A stretch of DNA of 64,000 nucleotides, taken from assembly GCF_003672135.1 (NCBI RefSeq), contig NC_039510.1, positions 372,001-436,000 of the forward strand, given 5' to 3'. A model generated the notes under the pieces. It ran no database searches. It saw only the letters and a program-made list of their open reading frames with translations, and was not told the DNA's origin. Shown here one piece after another: positions 54,801-64,000 of this stretch (position 1 is the stretch's first letter; each line of letters starts with the position of its first letter). Both the position numbers and the translations under genes were made by a program. Source of the stretch: Ooceraea biroi (Eukaryota; Arthropoda; Insecta; Hymenoptera; Formicidae).

Positions 54801-56402
54801 ATACAGACTTTGCATCAAATATTCGCTTTCAGCACCTATTTTCCTTATTCCCGTTATATGATCATAAAATTCCATGCTTCTTTCTCTTACTTCGCTAGCA
54901 AATATTAGTTCTTGCCATTCTTCATTCACGTCTCTTTTTTTTCTTTCAAATCTTCTATCATCACCTACACCTAATTGTTCATTATAATTGAGGAGGACCA
55001 GCGTCTAACGCAAATATAGGGATGTTGCGTGTGGAAGTATTTTTGCGAGTCTCGCGAATTAGCGACCCATTTGCTCGCAAGAGTTTTCGTCTCGCCCGGT
55101 GCATTCATCAGGAAACGATCATCGGAACATTATGACCGCGCGCCGTGACCGAACGTGGTCGCCCTACGTGAACGTACGCAGAAATTAGCCATTAAGCGGA
55201 ATGACGCGCGATTTCTCGAGAGACGTTTCCGCGGTGAAAGGGGACTTGCCAGGCGGAGATTTAACGCGTCTCGCGCACTCGAAAAAAAGGAGGGTCCCCG
55301 CGTGGCACCGTAATTCAATTAGGCTCGCCACATCGGAATTTAATGGACTGCGACGCTGCAGCTTCGCGTTGGACCGGTGCCACGGCGCGGGCCGTGTCCG
55401 ATGCAGAAAAGGGCACGGCGTGGTACGTTGCGCGCGCCCCCCTTTTGTGCTCGAAGGACCGGAAAGGACAAAGGTTCCATCAGAGAAAGAGAACGTTCCT
55501 CTCGTGCAGATACGTCATAAATGTTCCCGCATAAAGGGAGCGAAATAAATGTCCCCGAAAAGACGTGCCTTTATAACGGAGTTGTTCACGATTATCGATT
55601 AATCTTTTGTATCAATCTATAAATCGTGTGAGAAGTCTAAATTGAATACGTGAGATAAAAGATTTGAAATTGCACTTTCTATTAAGTTACGTGATGCAGA
55701 ATAACCCCCTTGTATCCGCTTGTTTGACCCCGTGTTTGAGTTATGACACGTGTTAAATGTTACCTCTCGGTTACGCGGTAACTCTCGGCGTTTCCTATTT
55801 ATCTAATAGGAATGCCGTGATTTATACGAATACGTAGACGCGATGTGTTTTTTCCCGAGAGCCACCCATTTATTAACGCAAAGATATTTACGAATGCGCG
55901 CAACCGTTGTGGCGAGTAAATTGAAATCGCCGCTACGCGATCGGATACGTTTAACTTGCCACGCGGGACTCTATACTCGCCGTTTATTGAACGGGATATT
56001 GGGAAATCTTGGTGAGACCCCCGTGATACTCGTTTCGTTCGCTTTCTCAAAGGAGGCGCACATCTTGCGATATTTGATTGGAAATTCCTGAATTCAATAT
56101 GGTCGCGGCGATTTACGTGAAACGTACAGACCCGGAACTTATTGCTAAGAAGTGCACACAGTCGACGTCGATTAAAGTTCAGCGGTGTTCTAAAAAAAGA
56201 GCCGAACCGTTCGCTCTCTCAATTTCCATTTCGTTTCCATAAATTCTGCCTTCTCCGTTTCTCGAAAAAAAAGATGCGAGAAGAAATTTGCCCGATTGTA
56301 GCACGATAGTTAATGGAGTTTTGTCCTGCTGAGCTGTTGGATTACGATAAATCTTGGTGGCTCCCGTTCAGCCTTTCAATGATAAAGCAATTAATCACTC
56401 AC

Positions 56403-59110
56403 CTTCGTCGTCGATGGAGAAGATGCCAACACCGTCGCCGTCCCGGATGCTGTATCCGACTCTGGAATCCCCACCCGGCGGATCCGCGTCCTTCGCCCGC
56501 ACCGTGGTGACGAGGGTGCCAATCGGTTGGTTCTCAAACACGCTCGCGGATACAACGAAATCATCGAACACTGGCGCGTGCAAGTTCTCATTCACATCAA
56601 CCACTTCAATTATCAACATCGTCTCGGATGACAGAGACGGCTCACCACGGTCGCTCGCGACTATCGTTAGCGTGTGCACCTGCCGCTCTTCAAAGTCGAG
56701 GCTCTGGGTTGTTCTCACTGTACCCGACACCTTGTCAACCTTGAAGAAACCCTCGCTCTCCATGGCGTCCGACAGATAATATTCCACGTCGCCGCCTGCG
56801 CCTTCGTCGGGATCCGTAGCATCTACGACCGCCACGACTGTCCACACTGGCACATCTTCGCGTATCTTGACGTTGTAACTCGACAGCGCGAACGTGGGCG
56901 CATTGTCGTTCACGTCGTCCACTGTAACTCGCACCAACGCGTCCGAGTACATGGGCGGGGTGTCAGTCCCCTTACCGCCGTTGTCGCGTGCACGAATTCT
57001 CAGCTCGTAGATCTCCTGTCGTTCCCGATCGAGCTTGCCAAAGACACTTAGCACACCGGTCACGGGATCCACGCGGAAATCGTTGGTCTCCGTCACGAGG
57101 GAGTAGGTGATGCGCGCGTTGTCGCCGAGATCGGCATCGGTAGCATTAGCTCGCCACACGTTTGTGCCGTTCAGGGCGGTCTCGGAGATCCGAAAGCTCG
57201 CTAAAGATTTTTCGAACTTCGGGGCGTTGTCGTTCACGTCGAGAACGGTAACCGGCAGCATTTTCGAGGCGGACTTCTGCGGCTTTCCCAAATCAAACAC
57301 GCTTATGTTCAGATAATACTCGCTCTCACGCTCGCGGTCAAGGTAACCGATTGTCTTGAGATCACCGGTATCCGGATCGATGCCAAAGACGGAGTCACGG
57401 TCGCCGCTGGAGATGACGAACACGAGCTTACCATTGTAGTCGAGGTCGCGATCGCGGGCGCGTATCCGTTCGAGCGTTGTGCCGAGCTTAACTGACTCGT
57501 TCACCCGTATCTCATTCGGAAATTCGATGAACTCGGGTGCGTGCACGTTCTCGCCATAACGACTCGGAGTCAGGGTAAACTCATCATCCCGTGACGGCAT
57601 GTTGTTCCGTTCCGCGGAGGCGATCGCGTCCGTCAATCTGCGCGCCACGCCGGTGTCGTGGCATTCAAACGCACCAGTCTCATCCGTCAGCAGCTTCGTG
57701 CCCAGATTCCGCTTGGCGTTCACCAGATGTATGTGCACGGGATTGACGTCCGCAAAATGCGTGCCGTCGGTGGCGGTAACGTTAACGGTCCTTTCGGTAA
57801 CCTTGACGTCCGACAAGTCGCAGGCGACCGAGAGGACACCGCTGGCCGAATCGAGAGCGAAGCAGCCGTCCGAATTGCCGGATACAATGCGGTAACTGAT
57901 GATGTTGCCGGCGTCAAAATCGATCGCGGACACCGTGATGATCTCGGAACCGATGGACACGTAACGCGGCACGTGGCCGGTGCAGTCGATGCGCTCAAAC
58001 TGTGGTCGGTTATCGTTGACGTCGCGCAGCTTCACTCGCAGTCGCATCTCCGCCTGTCGCCGGTATGGCAAACCCCAATCACTAGCGCGTACATGAAGCA
58101 AATATTCCCGCTTCATGGTCTCGTAATCGAGCACCTGCCTGGTCTTGACTATGCCAGAGAAGTGATCGATCTCGAACGGCACCTTCTTCAGGTTGTCGAT
58201 GCTGTAGGATATGTAGGCGTTCTCGCCGGAGTCACGGTCTTTCGCGTTTACCCGCACGACCGATGTGCCCGCCGGTTCATTCTCGTCTATCCATACCTCC
58301 ATCTCCGACTGTTCGAATGTGGGATCGTTGTCGTTCGTGTCGACTACGTTGATCTTCACCTTGGCCGAGGACTGCTTCCTGGTACCAGCGTTACCCTGAT
58401 CGATCGCCGATACCGTGAGTGTATAAAACGCCTTCTTCTCGGCGTCGAGTTCGACGGCCGTATACAGCATCCCGGTCTCGGCATTCACGTAAAATTCACC
58501 ACCCTCGTTGCCGCCCACTATCTCGAGGTACACGAGCGCATTCCTGCCTTCGTCCGCGTCCGTTACCTTGAGTCGGATCACCGGCGTATTGACGGGTGCG
58601 GTTTCCGGCACCTTCACCTCATAAATTTCATGGCTGAACACGGGAGCATTGTCGTTCACGTCGACTAGCTGCACCGGTACGAATTTGTAGTTGTAACGCT
58701 GCGGCACCCCGCGGTCCGTCGCACGTAGGGTGAGATTGTAACCCTGCAGCGCTGTTTCGCGATCCAGCAGGTGCAACACCTCGATGTTGTACTCGCCGGA
58801 GCGCGGCCCACCAACTGGGCGCACCCTGAAGTGGCCAGCCGGATCGCCGCCCACGATGTCGAGACTCGCGATTTGGCCGTGTACGCCCTTGTCGCGATCG
58901 GTCACCCGCACGATCGCGTAAATGTCGGCGTTCGAGTTCTCTACGATGTTGGGCAGCTTAAGCACGTAGATCTCGGGTGCGTACAGGTTCACCTGCTGCA
59001 CCCTGATCGTGACCCTCGCGGTACTCGCACGGCTGGTACCCACACTGCGAAGCAGGGCGCCGCGATCCTTCGCTAAGACTATCAGCTCGTGTATAGCGCG
59101 TTCCGCGTAC
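56403..59110 (-). CDS. kug: Fat-like atypical cadherin (kugelei/fat2, FAT1-3 class), coding exon 2 (gene continues off window)
   Basis: This exon completes Arg282 and encodes residues 283-1184 plus one base of the next codon. It finishes EC2, whose end (about 315-328, VQQVNLYAPEIYV) lacks the usual DxNDN. EC3 ends with DVNDNAPVF (432-440), EC4 with DTNDNDPTF (539-547) and EC5 with DVNDNRPQF (645-653). EC6 ends non-canonically around 745-753. A linker of about 50 residues follows. EC7 starts near 806 and ends with DVNDNAPKF (906-914), EC8 ends with DVNDNAPTF (1014-1022) and EC9 with DVNENLHAPVF (1120-1130). EC10 is cut after SIDDE. The calcium-binding motifs (DRE/LDYE, DxD, DxNDN) are largely intact, so the region is predicted to form a rigid calcium-dependent extracellular rod. 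The acceptor is TTTCTCATTAG and the donor is GAAG followed by GTGAGT, phase 1. Fat-like proteins have about 34 cadherin repeats and about 4,600 residues, so roughly a quarter is here. The class (cadherin superfamily) is certain; the Fat-like assignment is strong but was not aligned. Confidence 0.88.
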
Positions 59111-59444
59111 CTAATGAGAAAAGCGAATTGTTTGCTACATTGTTTGTCGCACAAGATATTTTATAAATATTTTAGAGATGATTTGCAAAGAAAAATAGAA
59201 TTTTTTATTTTAGAGTTAATGATTATTTTAGGCACATAACAGAATTTTGCAAGAATAGTTGACAGGAAAAATAAAATATATTAATTAATTGTTGAAGTTT
59301 CTCAGATTCAAAATTTATATATTTGTACATATACATATATATAAAAGAAGAGAGAGAGAGAGAAAGAAAGAGTGTTGTATGAGATCAGACAAAATTGCAA
59401 AGTTAAACAATGAAATTTAAAGTGAAACAGACTCAGGCACTTAC
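59111..59444 (-). other. Intron 1 of the Fat-like cadherin gene
   Basis: A 334-bp phase-2 intron. On the minus strand it begins GTAAGTGCCTGAG and ends TTTCTCATTAG. Joining across it gives a continuous cadherin reading (TLTRPLR then YAERAIHELIVLAKDRG), which restores the missing half of EC2. It is AT-rich and contains a purine microsatellite at about 59346-59372. Confidence 0.9.
59346..59372. repeat. (GA)n microsatellite in cadherin intron 1
   Basis: Alternating GA then GAAA units within the 334-bp intron, away from both splice sites. Confidence 0.9.
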
Positions 59445-60289
59445 CTGAGTGGTCTTGTGAGCGTTATCACGCCACTGACCGGATGAACGGCAAACTGATC
59501 GTTCTCCTCGGAGAAGCTATAGTAAATCTCGCCGTTTCTGCCGAGATCGGCGTCTTCGGCGATTACCCTGAGTATGCTGCGGTGCAAAGGCGTGTCCTCC
59601 GTCACGATAGTCTCGTACTCGGTCGGATAGAACAGCGGATTGAGATCGTTCGTATCGAGAATCGTCACCACCACTGTGGCGTCCACGTCACGCGTCATCA
59701 CGCGGTTCTTGCTGTCCCGCCTGTTCAACGTAGCACGCACCTCGAGCACATATCGGTCCTTACGTTCGCGATTCAACACGTCGACGTTACTGGTCCGCGT
59801 CCGTATCAGAAGGAAGCAAAAATCGCCGACCGTACGCTCCTCCGCCTTGAAGAACTTATCGCGGTCACCGCTCACTATACGGAACTTGATATCGACGTCG
59901 CTATCGGCAGACGCGAGTTTGATGCCCATCCGCTCCGCGGGCACAACGTACGTTTTGCCGATCGAATTCTCAGGAATGGAAACGTTGTACAGTGGCTGAG
60001 TGAAGCGGAACTCGGTCTCGGGCAAGGGTACGTTCGCGTCACCCTCCAATGAGATTGACGGGGTTGGCGCGATCGACAAAATCGACGACTTCATTGATCC
60101 GCCGTTGCCGACATCGCCGTCGTCGACGCCGCCGCTGTCTCCACCTGCACTTCCATCGACGCCGCGTGGCGGTAGGAAAGAGGTCGTCGACGCGAAAGTG
60201 TCGGAAGACGGAGAGCCGGCCGTGGCCGCGAACAGCCACAGCCATAACCATGGCCAGGCGTGCAGTACGCGCTGCTTCATCCTACGCAT
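59445..60289 (-). CDS. kug: Fat-like atypical cadherin (kugelei/fat2, FAT1-3 class), coding exon 1
   Basis: This exon encodes residues 1-281 and two bases of codon 282 of a secreted-then-membrane giant cadherin. The ATG follows an in-frame TGA seven codons upstream and has A at -3. Met4 is a possible alternative start. Residues 1-25 are a signal peptide: basic MRRMKQR, a Trp/Leu-rich core (WPWLWLWLF), then a small-residue cleavage region AATAG. Residues about 42-66 are Gly/Asp-rich low complexity. Cadherin repeat EC1 starts at FRFTQPLYNVSIPENS (about 94-109) and closes with DTNDLNPLF (212-220). EC2 starts at YPTEYETIVTEDTP and continues into exon 2. The exon ends CTCAG followed by GTAAGT, a phase-2 donor. 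The EC1 opening resembles the Fat-like (FAT1-3/kugelei) N-terminus rather than Fat or Dachsous, judged from memory without alignment. Fat-like proteins act at epithelial cell surfaces; in flies Fat2 organises basal planar polarity and egg-chamber rotation. Confidence 0.85.
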
Positions 60290-60425
60290 GGTGGTGTCGC
60301 TAGCTCATCGTCGATGTTTGTCGACAAACGCTTCCGCCCGGGTTGTTCTTCGTCCAGTGGAACGAGGCCACTGCAAGGCGTTGCGAGGGACTTCCAGCCT
60401 TGTTTCGCGTATCGGCTGCGGTCAC
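60290..60425 (-). other. Probable 5' UTR segment of the Fat-like cadherin transcript
   Basis: On the minus strand this interval follows an acceptor-like sequence (TCTGTTTCAG, AG at 60426-60427) and runs to the start codon. It has an in-frame TGA close to the ATG, so the coding frame cannot extend upstream here. A very short upstream ORF lies within it. UTR status is inference from position and the splice-like site; no transcript is available. Confidence 0.4.
60300..60308 (-). promoter_or_regulatory. Two-codon upstream ORF (ATG AGC TAG) before the cadherin start
   Basis: On the minus strand ATG-AGC-TAG ends 10 nt before the main ATG and is out of frame with it. The upstream ATG has A at -3, a usable initiation context in insects. 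If the leader contains it, it could lower translation or force reinitiation at the main start. The sequence is certain; the regulatory role is inference. Confidence 0.35.
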
Positions 60426-61750
60426 CTGAAACAGATCGAAACCAGAGACGTCAAAGTTAGACGGGATGACGAATTTACTCGAGAACGCGGAAAGCTTGTG
60501 GCGGTCCAATAATCTAGCACGTGAATAGCGAGTGCACCGCGAAGATCCGTGCTTATCCTCAGGCGACAGCTACCGGCTTCCAGCCGATCGAGCGCGAAGA
60601 CTAGACGATTCAAGAGAGGAAGTTAGGACGAGCGGAGGGGAGGGCATGGGCGCGGACGGGACATCTTTCCGGTCGCGCATCGTTGATCGATTGAGTACAT
60701 TACGGAGTGGTGGATTACTGGAGTGTGAGACGCCGCAGAGTGTACAGGAAACGAATGCCGCAAGTTTCAAAACGATTATTTTAATGACTAGACTCTTAAC
60801 TTCCTTCAATTGTCCATTTCGTGGAATTTCATTCTGCATAGAGGAGACAATCAAACTCAATTACGTGTTCGTTACGTCGCTTTGCTAAGGCACAGTTACG
60901 GGTCACGGGTGAGCGCTCGCTGTGCTATATTCGTCGATACCATCAATACTAGAATTAAAATTGCACCGACATATTACAGTGCAATTGATCGAATTTACCA
61001 TACGTATAAAATTCAGCTTGAAGTATTCTCGATAAGATTACTAAGTTATTCATGAAGAATCTATTTCGTACGTGTGGCCTGGATTTAATCTTTCGAGTGT
61101 GTGGAATGAAAGTGATTAAAAGCATTAGCACTTAAAGACCAATCATCGATTTGCGATTTTCCGATAATAATGTATGGAGAAAAGATAGATTAGTACTAAT
61201 TATGTCCATTATAAAATTCTACGTATTATATTTGCGAAGTTGAAATAAAGCGGTATAAGAGTGGTATAAAAAATAAAAAAATAATTTCGGGCACACCGAA
61301 AGTCCCATTTTCCCAAAACTACGCTAAGTCAAATGCATCAGTAGTTTCTCGTGAATCCAACCACTGCGACAATCACTTTTCCACCCGACAGTTTCACGAC
61401 CAAAGTTCCCGATATCAGCGGCTCGCGTCAGAACACCAAGCGGGATATACGATAGGGGCACCAGGATTTTGCCTATCTTCCCAGAGAGAAAGAGAGAGAG
61501 CATCCTATACGCTTGTGTGCACTCCAATCTTGACCAGCGGTGTCCCCGATGCTCACGAGTCGGTGTATCTCGTCCCGCGTTTGACAGCTCGATATCGATG
61601 CGTTTACCATCGGAATAAAAACGGTATGTCATTTGGACGAGAATGCCAGACAATCCGACAAAAAGAGCACATTCTTCGCTGATCCGTTGAAAGTTTCGAG
61701 AAACGTTTGCGATCAAGAAAACCCAATTAATTTAATGTCAAATTACTCAC
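60426..61750 (-). other. Candidate 5'-UTR intron of the Fat-like cadherin gene
   Basis: A donor-like GGTGAGTAAT (GT at 61749-61750 on the minus strand) and the acceptor-like TCTGTTTCAG near 60426 would define an intron of about 1.3 kb separating a non-coding first exon from the exon with the start codon. Both sites are only consensus matches, and other pairings are possible. The interval holds scattered short open frames but none I recognise. Confidence 0.2.
61483..61500. repeat. (GA)n microsatellite
   Basis: Short GA run with one AAA interruption in the 5' flank. Confidence 0.85.
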
Positions 61751-64000
61751 CGTTGAGCTTACGTGATGGAGAGAATAAGAGCGACTGCTCGAGTGTACCG
61801 CTTGACGACTTTCTATGATCGCGTAATTATCTCACGGAGATGAGACGACGAGTGATTGCTTCGTCGCAAACAAGTCGCGAAATCGCAAGGAAGGAAGGAA
61901 CTGTTTTCCCAAAGTTATCCCGCTCGCAAATTTGTGGCGCAACTTGTCACTGAAGGAAGCATCGGTTTTAACGATAGCAGCAGAGGCAAGATGAATCCTT
62001 CAATGTCTGTAAAGCGAAACGCAAGAACACCAGTGTGAGTTTCTCGGCAGATCGCGCGCTTTCGTTAAACGAGGAACGTTCACGCGAGCTCGGTGCCAAT
62101 TACGCAGTCGTCGATTCGTAACCGACGTAATAAAAAGTGCTTAAACGTCGGTGCATTTTCCTCGTCTCCGCAATTCCTGCGTGCTACCTTGCTGCGATAA
62201 TGTACCTGAAGAACGCGCGAGCGCGCTCAGGTAAGCATAAGTAAAACGAGGCAATCGGCCGAGTCCGCGCCAGGTTGGCGCCGCTGAACATTCGCATTAC
62301 GCTGCTACCGCGTCTGAAGTCTTGCTACCTAGCCTTGAACGCTTCGTCGACCGGTTGACATTCCCTCGTATTCTCAATCTCGGATCGTTAACTGTTAATG
62401 AGATGTTGCGTTCCCCTTTCACGTGCGGACCGAAAATTGCGAAGAAGCTCGTTCATTTGCGACGTTCATTTGCACCGTGAGTCGTATTTAATATCGATGC
62501 TCCGAGAAAGACCAACTGAAAAACCGCAATCCATGATAAATGAAGAATTCCTCTCAGCAAACAATTTCTGTTTCGCGGACAAAAAATTTAATCACGTTTT
62601 CGAGTTGGGAATTAAATCAATCTCAGAATCACCGACAGATTTAATGGATACGCATACGTGACACTTGCGAATCACATGTAACAGCGGTAGAACGAGAGGT
62701 ATTAATCGATATACTCAAGGATATTCCGACTTCCACGTGAACGTGACAACATTCGCCGCCACCATATCAAATATGCTCTTCAGCAACCGCATCGACCGCG
62801 GAATACATTTTCCTCGGATTTACACCCGGTTGCGTTACACGGTCAAGTCCAGAAGAAATCTCGCAATCTTCCCAAATATATTTGCATACGACGTCGGAAG
62901 CGCAGGAAGATCCGACTGTGCGTGATTCCGTCGAATGCATACGCAAATAAAATCGCGTTTTCTTTCGTGTTCGTTTAAATTTACAAGACACCCACGTAGA
63001 CCGATGAGTAGACGAATGATAAATAGACCAGGACGTCAGCCAAATTCCTTTCGCAATTTTTCTCTTCGAGTTCACCGACATGTAACAGGGTAGCAATGAT
63101 TGCGACAAAGAGAGATTATGTGGATATCGAGAACGATGGACGGCCGAGATTGCGCTCGGTGGTCTCCCGGAAGCGGTGGACTTTTTTCTGTTTCAAAGGA
63201 GTCGTGACACTGACGTAAAATTGTAGAAACAGCGAATCGTAGCGTGAAGGCTTCACCCTTTGACAGCCACGCAAAAACATTCGAGCGAAATCACGTACCG
63301 CTCTTTTCCCTCCGGTCCTTTTCTTTCTCTCATTTTCTTGTCTCGATGAGGTCTGAGCAGCTTCGAGTTCGCCGTGAGGAAAGCTGAGAAAACGACGGAT
63401 TTCAAAACCTTCGGAGGCGGCCTCTCACGACGTTCGGAGGTCGCGACAATGCTCGCGCAGAAACTCGTTTTGCGAGTTAAATCGAGCATGAATTGCGATG
63501 CCGCGCGCAGAAAACGTGGAGTTTCAGCCACGAAGAGAGGGAGAGAAAATCGAAGGCCGGGGATTTAAAACGATCGAGGGACGGATAGCAACGGAACAGA
63601 AGGAAAATCGCGCGTCGATCCGCCCGAGATATATAATATATTCTCGCGATATCTTCTCATTTTTTCTTTTTTGTGTGGATGAATGTATGTACGTTTGTTC
63701 ACTCCAGTGCTATCAGCGGGAAAATGCGCGGCTGTATGAACCACCAGCAAGAACAACGCAACGCCGTCGTTATTTCAATGCGAACTACGTGGACGACCGC
63801 ACAAGTGTCTGCTTGGCGAACAAACGTGCGCGAGCAACAGAATTAATTTCTGTGGACGGACTACCGATTGTGCGTGCATACGAATCCTCAGCGTGACGAA
63901 TTTTGCCAGTTTACGGAATAAACATACCTCACCGCTTCGTCTCGATCAAGCCGAAAAGGCAGCCCACGGCTGAACACAACCACACGGAATATTCGACGCG
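61751..64000. other. 5' flank of the Fat-like cadherin gene; no gene recognised
   Basis: No open frame here has a recognisable domain. The longest (63498-63896, plus strand, 132 codons) shows no family motif. A plus-strand donor-like CTCAGGTAAGCATAAGT lies near 62229-62245 but belongs to no frame I can identify. Promoter elements of the cadherin gene may lie here or further right; none could be placed with confidence. Confidence 0.4.

Larger units (their letters stand above)
45826..56396. other. Intronic block without recognised gene
   Basis: No exon recognised on either strand up to the cadherin donor site. It contains the 48712 direct repeat and the 51780 hairpin. Confidence 0.5.
1..56402 (-). 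other. Probable intron 2 (5' part) of the Fat-like cadherin gene
   Basis: The donor GTGAGT occupies 56397-56402 on the minus strand, directly after an open cadherin frame cut in the middle of EC10. The frame then hits a stop in intronic sequence. Nothing to the left shows another cadherin motif (no DxNDN, LDRE or LamG/EGF pattern) in any frame I could examine, so the next exon is inferred to lie outside the window. A very short exon could have been missed. If the intron reading is right, any gene in this interval would be nested. Confidence 0.65.

Noticed and set aside
1..56396. tRNA, rRNA or known conserved miRNA genes
   Set aside because: I looked for B-box (GGTTCRANNCC) sequences and familiar miRNA seeds on both strands and found no convincing case. 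The search was by eye and may miss some.
57658..58668. Plus-strand open frame of 336 codons inside cadherin exon 2
   Set aside because: It is antisense to a clear cadherin coding exon. The lack of stops follows from codon use on the minus strand, and the translation has no domain.
59483..60052. Plus-strand open frame of 189 codons opposite cadherin exon 1
   Set aside because: Antisense shadow of the coding exon, no motif.
1..64000. CRISPR array or bacterial operon
   Set aside because: No regularly spaced identical repeats and no bacterial gene organisation; the sequence has eukaryotic introns.

Overview
The window looks like nuclear DNA from an insect, most likely a hymenopteran and possibly an ant. 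Coding sequence is sparse, CG dinucleotides are abundant throughout, introns have GT..AG ends, simple repeats are scattered, and the single recognisable gene reads as an insect cadherin. The species assignment is inference: no marker gene is present.

The only gene supported with confidence is on the minus strand at the right of the window. Two coding exons (59445-60289, then 56403-59110), separated by a 334-bp intron, encode the first 1184 residues of a giant atypical cadherin of the Fat-like class (Drosophila kugelei/fat2/fat-like; vertebrate FAT1-3). They carry a signal peptide, a Gly/Asp-rich low-complexity stretch, nine cadherin repeats and the start of a tenth. The second exon ends at a consensus donor (GTGAGT) in phase 1. 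No further cadherin exon is recognisable in the remaining 56.4 kb. That stretch is therefore read as the 5' part of one very large intron. The remaining cadherin repeats, EGF and laminin-G modules, transmembrane segment and cytoplasmic tail should lie beyond coordinate 1.

Right of the start codon (60290-64000) lie the 5' UTR and flank. There is an in-frame TGA just before the ATG, a two-codon upstream ORF, and a possible 5'-UTR intron (acceptor near 60426, donor near 61750).

Within the large intron I see no tRNA, rRNA, transposase or conserved protein exon. What does stand out is: (i) a near-perfect 21-bp inverted repeat with a 21-nt loop at 41949-42011, which pairs best when transcribed in the sense of the host gene; (ii) a perfect 16-bp stem extended past a bulge to 23 bp at 16741-16800; (iii) two adjacent 9-bp hairpins at 14424-14477; (iv) a plus-strand open frame at 45223-45825 with a repeated S-P-C-x-C-G-x-x-R-V-S-S motif whose copies differ mainly at synonymous sites; and (v) microsatellites, short direct repeats and an AT-rich island around 5.3-5.6 kb.
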